Shown one piece after another: positions 22,255 through 32,519 of a stretch of DNA of 64,000 nucleotides. The first letter of the stretch is position 1. Each line of letters begins with the position of its first letter. A program made the translations under genes and the position numbers. The stretch spans positions 17,998,001 to 18,062,000 of the forward strand of contig JARKIP010000017.1 of the NCBI GenBank assembly GCA_029990175.1, read 5' to 3'. The notes below the pieces were generated by a model. That model was not told where the DNA came from, searched no databases, and saw only the letters and a list, made by a program, of their open reading frames with translations. Origin of the DNA: Petunia secreta. Its lineage: Eukaryota; Streptophyta; Magnoliopsida; Solanales; Solanaceae.

Positions 22255-24311
22255 CTTAAAAACATGTGAGGGAAATTTAAATTTTCAAATCCAGGAGGTT
22301 GTTTAACATATACCTCTTCTTTGATAAAACCGTTTAAAAAAGCGCTTTTGACATCCATTTGAAACAGTTTAAAGCCTTTGAATGATGCATAAGCGAGTAG
22401 CATGCGGATAGATTCTAACCTTGCAACAGGAGCAAAAGTTTCATCATAGTCAATACCTTCTTGCTGTGAGTAGCCTTGAGCTACAAGTCGAGCCTTATTT
22501 CTAGTGACTTCTCCATCCTCATTAAGCTTATTTCTGAAGACCCACTTTGTACCTATTACAGATGCATTTTGAGGTTTGGGAACAAGAGTCCATACCTGAT
22601 TCTTGTCGAATTGAGTCAATTCCTCCTTCATTGCTTTTACCCAGCATTCATCATTGAGCGCTTCATCAATCTTCTTTAGTTGAATTTGAGAAATGAGGGC
22701 AATGTCTGCATTTTGTTTGGAGGAACCTCTAGTTTTCATTCCTTCAAGTGGATTTCCTATAATAAATTTGTGAGGATATCCAGGTTCGCCCTTGCACTCA
22801 TTTGGGACTACTGAAGAGAGATTTTCAGTTGACTCAATCTGAGTTTCTGAGGCTAACTTAGATATTTCGTTAGTCGACTTGATCTCAGCGGCTGAGGATG
22901 AGCTTCCTGCACTTAATAATTCTATATATGCACTTTCATCTTTCTCAAGAATCTGATTAGTATCAACAAATACGACATGCATGGATTCTTCTACAGATAA
23001 AGTGCGTTTATTGAAAACTCTGTAAGAACGACTAGAATTAGAGTATCCAAGAAAAATGCCTTCATCACTTCTGGGATCGAACTTACCAAGATTGTCCTTT
23101 CCATTATTATGGATAAAGCATTTGCAACCAAATGGATGAAAGTAGCTAATGTTAGGACGTTTACCTTTCCAAAGTTCATATGGTGTTTTCTTCAGGATAG
23201 GACGGATGAGACATCTGTTAAGGATGTGACAAGCTGTGCTGACTGCTTCTGCCCAGAATTTGTTGGGTAGAGAATGATCCAAAAGCATTGTTCTAGCCAT
23301 GTCTTGTAAAGTCCTGTTCTTACGTTCCACGACACCATTTTGCTGGGGAGTCCTGGGAGAAGAAAAACTATGCGAAATACCTTGTTCAATGCAGAAGGAT
23401 TCAAAAGCTTTGCTTTCAAACTCTCCACCATGATCACTTCTGATAGAGGAGATGAAGTAACCTTTTTCTCTCTGAACCTTTTTACAGAAATACTCAAAAT
23501 TCTTTTGAGCTTCATCTTTATGAGATAGAAAGATAACCCAGGTAAAGCGTGAGTAATCATCAACAATAACAAAAGCATACCTTTTTCCACCAATGCTGGC
23601 AGTTTCAGTAGGACCAAATAAATCCATGTGCAATAATTGAAGTGGCATGGAGGTGTTGACAATGTCTTTAACTTTAAAAGATGATCTAGTTTGCTTTCCT
23701 AGTTGACATGCATCACATACGTGGTCCTTTAAGAATTTCAATTTTGGAAGGCCAATGACTAGTTCCTTTTGAGATAGTTTTAGAATAAGATGCATACTAG
23801 CATGTCCTAATTTTCTATGCCATAGCCATGGATCAGAGGCAACAGAGGTTAAACAGGTGTGTTCATGAGAGGGTGAGACATTATCTAGTTTGTATATATT
23901 GTTATCTCTTGAGCCAGTGAGAATTTTATTTCCAGATGAATCAGATATAATGCATTTAGCTGCTTCAAATTTAACTTGATATCCGGAGTCACATAGTTGA
24001 CTAATACTGAGAAGATTATGCTTTAGACCACTTACCAGCAGTACCTCATTCATGTAGCATGATTGATTTAAAAAGAATTTCCCAATTCCGATAACAATAC
24101 CTTTACCATTATCACCAAACTTGACCAGTCCTCCGTCTATGTTTGTGACTGATTTGAACCAGCATTTGTCACCTGCCATGTGTCTGGAACACCCGCTATC
24201 TAGAATCCATTTACCTTTGCATGCTCCGTTGGGTAGGTGTTCCTGCAAATAAATAGGGCTACTGATGCTTTGGTACCCAAACTTTCTTGGGTCCTTCATG
24301 GTTAGTAACAT
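22251..24311 (-). pseudogene. pol: Protease, integrase and RT N-part of K
   Basis: A 686-residue open frame, the longest in the window. Protease WILDSGCSRHMAGD lies near residue 35. The integrase zinc-binding part has WLWHRKLGHA and CDACQLGKQ. The catalytic core has LLHMDLFGP, SIRSDHGGEFES and NGVVERKNRT, giving the D, D and E residues. The RT N-part has VWTLVPKP and LFQMDVKSAFLNG, with the first RT aspartate intact. A frameshift near 22262 ends it after YVKQPPGFE, and one near 24262 separates it from the upstream finger (VWVPK). These domains look intact locally. Confidence 0.95.
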
Positions 24312-24474
24312 AAGTTTTTAATGAAACTTTAGGAATCCATTTCCATTTTCTAGTGTCAGCTTTTCTGAATTTACATCTGGCATTAGTATGTCCGAGATTT
24401 CCACAGTAGTAACAAGTAATAGGAAATTTAGTTGTAGGAACAGTTTTAGTCGACTCACTACTGGTAAATCGCAA
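24259..24474 (-). pseudogene. Second zinc knuckle segment of K (gag-pol junction)
   Basis: A short frame with CYYCGNLGHTNARC (24373-24414; CX2CX4HX4C) followed by GPKKVWVPK, which in Sireviruses leads into protease. It is shifted relative to gag upstream (near 24575) and to pol downstream (near 24262). Confidence 0.85.
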
Positions 24475-24563
24475 GCTTCCAGGAATAGCCTCAATGAAAG
24501 CTGGGGATAAGGGGGTTATGTTGGATCTGACAGAACTTTGACTTGTGGATTTATTTATACTAT

Positions 24564-25817
24564 TTAGTTGAAATTTATATTCTGAACTTCTTGTTCAAAG
24601 AAGTCACATTCTATTTCACAAACATCAAATCTAGTTTTCCAGATTTCACCATCTTTTTTTACTTTAGAGAGTTCTCTTAAAATATTTTCCATTTCTTCCA
24701 GAGCGGAGTCTAAATCTTCTTGAAGAAGATTGCCATTTTCAAAGTTATAGTTACGTACCTTGCTAGATTCTGCATCAGCCATGAAACATATATTGGCTTC
24801 TTCTTCATTTTCTGATCCTTCTTCATCGCTCCATGCAGATAGGGCCTTCTTCTTGTTTTTGAATTGCTTCTTCTTTGTCTCATTGCAGTTAGCCGCAATG
24901 TGACCATATTTGCCACATTCAAAGCATCGTCCATCATTCTTGTCTTGATCATTGCTGGAAGAGTTTCATCTAGAATTGAATCTGGTTCTTCCTCTTTGTC
25001 TGTTTCTTCTGAGCAAGTTTCCAAAATTTTTTGACATTAAGGCCCATTCTTCAGCAAGATCATCATTGTCGCTTGGAGGATCTGTGTTCTCAGCATTGAA
25101 AGCGACTTCTTTATTCTTTTCAGGAATTTGAGAGCTTCTTTGAAGATGAGTCTTTTCAAAAGCAATGAGGTCACCACGTAGCTCATCATAGGATAGAGAG
25201 TTCAAATCTCCTCCTTCAATATTTATCACTTTGGGTTGCCATATGACAGGTAGGCTACGAAGAATTTTCCTGACTTGTTCTCCATTAGTGTAGGCTTTCC
25301 CAAGAGATTTAAGTTCTCCTATAACTTTACTGAATCTGGAGAACATGTCCTCAATGTTTTCTCCATCTTTCATTTGAAATAATTCGTACTCATGAACTAG
25401 AAGATTAATTCTAGTTTCCTTGACTTTGTTAGTACCTTCATAGGTTACGACAAGTTTGTCCAACATTTCCTTGGCTGTTTCACAGCTGGAAATTTTCTCA
25501 TATTCTTCTCCACTAATAGCATTATATAAAAGATTTTGAGCCTTTGAGTTCAGTTGTATAACTTCTCGTTGCTCGTCATTATAATCATCAATATCCAGGG
25601 GAATCTTAGTAGCTTCACCTTCTAATTTCTTGTTTTTGTCTGGAGGAATGTCATAGGGGCCCTTGGTAATTACTCGCCAAACTTTAAAGTCAATGGATTT
25701 GACGAACGTTTCCATTCTCACTTTCCAATGACTAAAGTGCTGACCATTGAAATATGGAGGACGAGCAATAGAGGTTCCCTCTTGAAGTAGTGCTCCTGTA
25801 ACAATATGCCCAGACAT
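24564..25817 (-). pseudogene. gag: gag of K with an internal TGA
   Basis: Starts MSGHIVTGALLQEGTSIARP 64 bases after the LTR, a usual copia gag start. The UBN2-type gag core includes FNGQHFSHWKVRMETF and NLLVHEYELFQM. A single in-frame TGA at 24966-24968 follows RTRFNSR; the same frame resumes and contains the zinc knuckle CFECGKYGHIAANC (24885-24926) and an acidic, coiled-coil-like tail to 24564. The stop truncates the protein before the nucleic-acid-binding finger. Confidence 0.92.
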
Positions 25818-25863
25818 GATCTTTTCTCACTTGCTGCAAAGCAAAAGTTAAAAGATATGTGAG

Positions 25864-25880
25864 ACCTGCTCTGATACCAA
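25864..25880 (-). other. Primer binding site of K, initiator tRNA-Met
   Basis: On the minus strand TGGTATCAGAGCAGGTC lies one or two bases after the LTR. This is the standard copia site complementary to the 3' end of initiator tRNA-Met. Confidence 0.95.
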
Positions 25881-25881
25881 T

Positions 25882-26727
25882 TGAAGATATAAGAGGGGGG
25901 GGGGGGGGTGAATTATATTTTTCTATCCTTTTTGTCTTTCAGTCGACTTAATGAGTCGACTAGATGTTAAACAGTGATAGCAGAATAATGTAAGTGCAGT
26001 AATATAATGACACAGCAGATTTATACTGGTTCAGAACCAAAAATGGTTCCTAATCCAGTCCCCTTGGGTCACAAGGGAGTTTTCTCTTCAGCTCTTTAAG
26101 TTGTTTCAAAATACAGATTGATGGTTTTCCTTCGTTCACCACCAACGATACACAGTATGGTTTTGTTCCTTCGCTCACCACAAACGATACACAGTTGATC
26201 GCTTACTTGACCAACTTACTCGACACTAACCTTACTTTCTCTTAGAATTTCTTTTCTTTTTCTTGGACAGTAGTAAACTCTAAAGAATACAATGTTTTCA
26301 AGATTTTAGAAGAGAATGTAAGAAAGCTAAAGGTTGCGTAAGTTGACAGCCTACAGTTTTGGGTATAAATAGTATTAGGGAAATCTTCATGAAACGGCAG
26401 AGAATATCTTGAGGATCCTTGATTGATATGATAGAGATAATTTCCTTATAGAAGAGAGAATCTTGACCCAAGGGAGTTGATCCCCAGAAAGGCAATGAAT
26501 GATCCTTTCTGGAAATAAGGTAAGAGCAGTAAAGGGTCCTGATTTTTCTCTAACCACTTGATATGAAAAATCTTCTTCAATCACAGGTAACAGGAAATCA
26601 GCGACTTCAAGATCCATCCAGATTTAGCCGACTGAAATGTTGTGTTCCTGTCATGAAATGCAATAATAGTTAAGTTAGCTGCTCATGAAATTTAACCACA
26701 TTGTAATCATCAAAATTGGAGTTATCA
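25882..26727 (-). repeat. 5' LTR of K
   Basis: 846 bp. Differences from the 3' LTR seen by eye: a G run of 14 versus 9, and substitutions near 26353 (A for G), 26493 (A for G) and 26680 (C for T). Confidence 0.95.
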
Positions 26728-26732
26728 TGAGA

Positions 26733-27173
26733 GGCTAGGGTTTATGAGAGGATTATTTATATAGGGGGTGAATGATTAGGGTCTTTAAAATTGGGCTAGA
26801 GAAGATAAGAAAATTGTGTGCTTTGCAAGGATAGGCTAGATTTGAGTTCATACCATATCTAAAACTTTCCTAAAAAAACTAATCGCTCTAACTAATTTCG
26901 TAAATTAATTTAAAAACACTTTCTAATTAAATAAATGCTCGTAATATTTTACATGTTGTAGGTAATATAAAGCTAAAAATATCAAGTTGTAAATATAGAA
27001 AAACATTGCAAACAATAGCTAAATTGCGGTAAAACATCAAATTTTATAATTTCTTTTGAAAAAGGACACTTTTGGCTTTATATTAACACAAAATGCTATA
27101 TTTTGAGATTTACATAAAAAGTAAGCGTCAGCAAATTAATTTCAAAATTTCGGGACAAAATTGGGTGTCAACA
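26733..27173 (-). mobile_element. Left (3') LTR of J, second part
   Basis: Continues J's LTR after K. It contains CTATATAAATAA on the minus strand (26753-26764), a strong TATA box, and ends '...gggtgtcaaca' at the polypurine tract. Confidence 0.85.
26753..26764 (-). promoter_or_regulatory. TATA box of J LTR promoter
   Basis: CTATATAAATAA in the J sense orientation. The right LTR has an ATATAAATAA equivalent at about 34032-34043. K inserted about 24 bp downstream, close to where transcription would start. Confidence 0.6.
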
Positions 27174-27187
27174 GCTGCCCCTCTTTA
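27174..27187 (-). other. Polypurine tract of J
   Basis: AAAGAGGGGCAGC on the minus strand abuts the TGTTGACACC start of the 3' LTR, the same as in element H. Confidence 0.85.
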
Positions 27188-29560
27188 CCCGAAAAGGATG
27201 AAAGAGTTTTCAGGGTAAAGAAAGTTGACGTGAAAACAAATTTTGTTACAGCAAAGCCAGGATTCTAATTCCTGGGATCAAAATGCGAAGCTTATGGATA
27301 TGGCCGAACTCCGGTTTCCGAATTGCCTACATATCTCGGGCTAAAAGTGAATCAGGCCATCTGTAGTTCAACACTATTGGAGAAGTAAAGACGAGATAAC
27401 GACGACTACTCAAGCGCGGGTACAGGCTTGTAATCACCCAAGTTATGAAAATGTGGTCGACCATACACCCATAAAGAGGATTTTACACGGACATAGCTTC
27501 CACTGCATCTTAATAACCGATCCATCCTATCTTCAATCTCAAACCTCAGACTCTAGGGATGACACAAGACTGACCTCTAGGGTTAACAACTTATTCACGT
27601 GCGATCCTTTAAGTCTTCGTTGACGAGTCTGGCTCATATCAACGATTGCCACAGTTCACTGCTAAGAAAAAGTTTCAGGTTGTTCTCCAAACGCTGCTGA
27701 GATCCTGCTAAAGTCCTGTAACAATCTCGACAAATGGTAAGCGAGCAACTGCTAACAAACTATAATAATTGGAATAAGAAATAAATAAATTAATAACATA
27801 AAATCATAAATGCGGGTTGTGATATCATCAATAAGTTCTTCCTTCGATCAACCGACGAGGCGCTCCGCTCGGGGAACCTCTAGGCTGATCATTATTCTGA
27901 AACAATAAAGTAAAAATATGAGTAAAGCGAGTACGGATTGTAAAATGCAAGGCTTTTATAAGATAAGTCGACTAATGAGACATTCCGAAAATGGTGCCTC
28001 AAGTCGACTTCTCTATCTCTATCATCTACTTTAAATATATTATGCCAAGATTGCAAGACAACCAACATCGCGAGGCACTCTGAAAGTGGTGCCTCAAGTC
28101 GACTTGTCTATCTCTACCATCTACTTCAAATATATCATGCCAATATTGCAAGACAACCAACTCGCGAGACACTCCGAAAGTGGTGCCTTAAGTTGACTTG
28201 ACTATCTCTAATCTATGCAGGCTTCATCATAACGTTTATTTTGAAATAAGAATAAAAATAGAAATGCCGCCTATTCGGCAATAAACCATGATAAGCATAA
28301 TGCTTTTAATCATGAAGAGGTAGTTTGCAACGCAATTTTGGACGGTGCTCCAATCACTTGATAAAGCAATGAGGCATCTGATTACGAAGTCTCCAGTGTC
28401 CCAATCAACTTGAAATAAACCTGCATATCCTATTTACAGGTAGATGAACCCGAATTGTTCATTTATAAGGCGAACAGGCCCAAAATGTTCATTTATAAGG
28501 CAAACGAGCCTAAGACGTTCATTTATAAGGCGAACGAGCCCAAATCATAAGATAAAGCAAAAAACACAAAATCTATTAATGCGCGTGCTTCTTCAAACTT
28601 AGCAATATCTGCAAATCACAACAATGGAAATTTAGTAAGCGTTCTCGTAAAGCTAGATAGAAATGTAACAAATATGTTTAACAATTTGCAAGAATTATAA
28701 GGAGTAGAAATGCCGCCTTTCGGTAATAGCCCATGATAAAGCATAATGCTTTAAATAATGAAGAGGTAATTTGTAATGCAATCTTGGATTGTGCTCCAAC
28801 AAAAAGTGAGAACACGTCCGAACTAATCTCATTATCCTGCAACCCTTAACAAACTTATTAGCAACATAAGGTCATTAAAATCGGTATAAGTAAATATATA
28901 AACGCCTCAGGAGGCTACAAAATATACTCAAGAAAATCTGCAAATATTAAAACGCCTATCGAGGCCATACACATTACGATTTAAAGGAATTCAAATAATT
29001 AACACCTTCGAGGTGACACAAATACGCCTTTGAGGCAACAGATTAACATTCAAATAATTGACACCTTCGAGGTTACACAAATACGCCTCCGGGGCAACAA
29101 AATTACTCCTTAGAGGCATTCAAATAATTGATACCTTCGAGGTGACACAAATACGCCTCCGGGGCAACAAAATTATGCCTTAGGGGCATTCAAATAATTA
29201 ACACCTTCTAGGTGACACAAATACGCTTTCGGGGCAACAAGATTACGCCTTAGAGGCATTCAAATAATTAACACCTTCGAGGCAACAAATTAACATTCAA
29301 ATAATTAACACCTTCGAGGTGACACAAATACGCTTCCGGGGCAACAAAATTATGCCTTAGAGGCATTCAAATAATTAACACCTTCGAGGTGACACAAATA
29401 CGCCTCCGGGGCAACAAAATTACATCTTAGAAGCATTCAAATAATTAACACCTTCGAGGTGACACAAAGACGCTCCGGGGCAACAAATTACGCCTTAAAG
29501 GCATTAAAATAATTAACACCTTCGAGGTGACACAAATACGCTTATCGAAAGCGCGACACA
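27188..29560 (-). repeat. 3' untranslated region of J with several tandem arrays
   Basis: No coding sequence. Arrays: about 95 bp units, 2-3 copies (27960-28215, core 'gtggtgcctcaagtcgactt'); 31 bp units, 3 copies (28445-28545, core 'gttcatttataaggcgaac'); and about 65-68 bp units, roughly nine copies (28900-29545, core 'acaccttcgaggtgacacaa'). Interspersed modules with 'gaaatgccgcctttcggt' recur near 28260, 28708 and 29743. A 'cctacatatctcgggc' motif near 27328 matches element H on the other strand. Confidence 0.85.
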
Positions 29561-30157
29561 TAAATAAGGTTATCTCTCTGCATTCTTCTCCGGAGGAATG
29601 ATCTTGGCTACAAAGCACAGCAAACCCCTCAGGATTGTCGATATCTGTAAATCATAAAAATAGGACTTTAGTAAGCGTGCTAATAAAGTGAAAGAGAAAT
29701 GAAACGATATGCTTAAAAATTTGCAAAAGTTATGGGAAATAGAAATGCCGCCTTTCGGTAAAGTGGGAAAGCATCGAGCTTTATCCCAAATATCATTGCA
29801 ATCCATGCAACAAGAATCCTAAAAATTGACTTGCTAAGATGTTTATCTTCCATTGCGGGTCTTAATGTTCCTGCTCTCAAAAAAGAAATGTTAGTTTTGG
29901 GGAGGGAGGGGAAAGCATTTGATTTGTGAGGACTTCATCCTGATCTTGCTGCTTCTGATGCTTCCTCGTCTTCATAGAATTTGGATTTGCGAATTACGTT
30001 CAGAAACTTGGCTCATGAACTCAAATAGCATAGATTTTTGAAAAATAGAGGCAAGATAAAATTATTTAATGCAATATAGTAAGTGAAGCAAGCATTCAAA
30101 TGAAGTCAAAGATGCATTTTAAAATTTTTGCCTTGACTTAAACTTGTAACATATCTT
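29561..30157 (-). other. Noncoding interior of J
   Basis: Contains a diverged copy (29620-29800) of the module at 28560-28760, so the main array is flanked by two related blocks. Nothing else supported. Confidence 0.5.
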
Positions 30158-30454
30158 AAAACAAACTGAACGTCCTTTGTCTTAGACTTTGCACTATTCG
30201 CTTAGCCAATTCTCGGAATTTTTCCAATTCATCTTTTGATAATCGACGTTGTTTCTTGCAAAATTCTGCCCAGTTATTATCTTTCACATCTTCAACTCGT
30301 TTTTGCAAAAATTGCCCTAGTTGTGGAAATCCGATGCTTCAAATTGCTTTGAAAAAGCTGCACCAGTTGAAGTTCTAATAGTATTGATATCCAAAAGTGC
30401 AAAAAGATAACTTTTCACCGCATTATTCTCAAATTGTTCAGCTGTTTTGTATAT
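30158..30454 (-). pseudogene. Unidentified coding remnant in J, possibly ORF1
   Basis: In the J sense strand two short frames joined by a frameshift near 30340 have protein-like composition: YKTAEQFENNAVKSYLFALL then DNNWAEFCKKQRRLSKDELE and EKFRELAKRIVQSLRQR. The second part is charged and probably helical. It lies about 1.2 kb downstream of the 5' LTR, where Ogre elements carry an extra ORF1 before gag. I do not recognise the family; ORF1 is an inference from position only. Confidence 0.45.
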
Positions 30455-31655
30455 GTAACAAGTAAAGTTTCGGCAGGTTTACAAATTTTTATTTTGAAAC
30501 AAAACAAATATAATCAAAATGAATAAATAATACAATAAGAATGCGATGCATTTTATTTCAACTTTCATAAAATTTTAAAGAGTCCTCAATCTAAATTAAA
30601 ATTGAAAACAATGCTACTAAGTTCAATCGCCAAGTTCTTTTCAGACAATGCAATTATCTTCTGATGCTGCATTGTTCACGAGCTAGAGCATCTACCATCA
30701 ATCAGATATTGAATCTCTTGCGTGGTGAATGGTCAGGTACTTCATAAATTCAACTTCTGCTATAGAAATAAGCAAAATAAAAGAAACCTCAAAGGGTAAC
30801 TATGTTAGTTTGCATGTTATTATAAGATTGCACACAAGCAAACAACGCCTAGTATTTAACGCATTTTGAGCAAATAAAGTAAGGCAAGTAATTAACATGT
30901 GACAATCACAAGTAGTTAAGCGTAAATAAATATGCAAACGCATCTTACTATGTAAGGTGCCTCATTGTGCTAGAGGTAAGCCTAATCGTCAAGTTTCACG
31001 CACATGTGGTTATTATAACGACACAAGCCGTTTGTCAATACAACATCTGAGATATAAATAAACCGACATAATTTTCAATTTCTCAAATTTGACATGGCAA
31101 ATGGGTTGGGATTCGTTATAATATCCACACGATCACATAATATGCAATGTCGTTGGGATTCAATATCCCGTCAACAAAAGGGCAGTTTCTTAATTCCTAG
31201 AAATGGTACCAAGGATCGGGTCCAAACTAAGGTGTATACGCATGCATGTCCTAAAATTTCCTTCTAAGAGTGGGCTAACGGTTAAGGCTGACTCGACCTA
31301 TGCAGGATAAACTTGGCCTCACAATGCAGTTGAACTGGCCATGACAAAACCTGGCAACATCAATATCCCAAACTAACTTTTGGTGACACGAAAGAAGTTT
31401 CAAAGAGTGAGGTAAGGGCAATGCCCTTAATGCGTAACTACCAGTCAAGCGGGTGCCCCGTGATGAAATTGAGGAGGTGAAAGAGAATTGACAGGCACCA
31501 TGAGGGAGGAAATATGAACGAAATGCGCTATGCAAAAATAAAAATGTAATACATGATTTCTATAACAAACCAAACAAACAGATATAACAAAGCAAATAAA
31601 TTAGACATACTAGTTGCAAATAATTGGAAATCTTTACGGTCAAAACCTTTATTTC
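30455..31655 (-). other. 5' leader region of J
   Basis: AT-rich noncoding sequence between the primer site and the coding remnant. Short open frames here look incidental. I see no gag core. Confidence 0.5.
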
Positions 31656-31673
31656 TCCCCAGCGGAGTCACCA
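31656..31673 (-). other. Primer binding site of J, tRNA-Arg type
   Basis: TGGTGACTCCGCTGGGGA on the minus strand, three bases after the LTR. It matches the TGGCGACTCCGCTGGGGA complement of a plant tRNA-Arg 3' end except for one base, as expected for Ogre-like elements. Confidence 0.8.
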
Positions 31674-31676
31674 TAC

Positions 31677-32455
31677 TGTTGAGCCCCCAAAAAATTAACC
31701 CCCGAGAGGCTAAATTCAGGAATATCAACTGAATGGACCAACTCTTTTGGAGTTTTTGGAGTCGCCACCTAATTTATGGAAAACAGGGAACCAAATTAGC
31801 AAATGCGTGCAAAAACTCAGTTTTTGGAAAAAGGCAGTCTTTTTAGAGATTCAAAGTAAGAGGTTTTGTTAATTTCGAAAGAAGGTTTTTAAGGCACTTC
31901 CGAAATTCCGTAAAATACAGTTAATCTAACAGGTTTCCAAATATTTAGAACTGCGCTTTTCTTGTGAAAGAATTATTTAAAAATAGTAATAATAATAGTA
32001 ATAATAATAATAATCATCATCAATTGAATAGAAGCTTATTTGCAAATTTTTTTTTTACTTGCACGCGCTTGTTAACATGGCCCCAATTTGCGATAAATAA
32101 AATAGCAACTTCAAAATTAAAGGCAATGATCATAAAAGTAAAGAATAACTCAAGTAATCAAATATTATTCATAAGTAAAGTATTCTATAAACAATTTTCA
32201 TATTTTATAGAGTATTAAACTAATAAAAGGAATGGGTTTCAAAAGGAAAGAACCCGAAAAGTTGACAAAATCGCGGGAGCCTTGATTTTCCTAAATTTTT
32301 AAATTCTTAAAATTTGAGCCCGAGCTTGACCCCACCGCGACTCCAAGCCAATGTATAGGTCATCCCATCATGAGTTTAGCCAACTCATCCCCAAGATGTT
32401 CATGCCAAATGTATCTCGCAAAATAATAAAAACGAGTTAGTACGACAGTAAAGTG

Positions 32456-32519
<64 letters not shown>

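Larger units (their letters stand above)
18331..26727 (-). mobile_element. Sirevirus-like Ty1/copia element K, complete but defective
   Basis: An 8.4 kb element with LTRs of 841 bp (left) and 846 bp (right), both TGAAG...TTATCA on the plus strand, flanked by TGAGA. In the minus-strand sense the order is 5' LTR (25882-26727), iMet primer site, gag with zinc knuckle, a second zinc knuckle, protease, integrase, reverse transcriptase, RNase H, an extra envelope-like ORF, several GGGGGAG tracts and the 3' LTR (18331-19171). The extra 3' ORF and repeated polypurine motifs are Sirevirus features. The LTRs differ by three substitutions and the poly-G length, so insertion was recent, yet the coding region carries at least nine lesions. 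Confidence 0.95.

Noticed and set aside
28900..29545. Array with regularly spaced repeats, considered as CRISPR-like
   Set aside because: Units of 65-68 bp have no separate unique spacers and sit in a plant retroelement 3' region; no cas genes.
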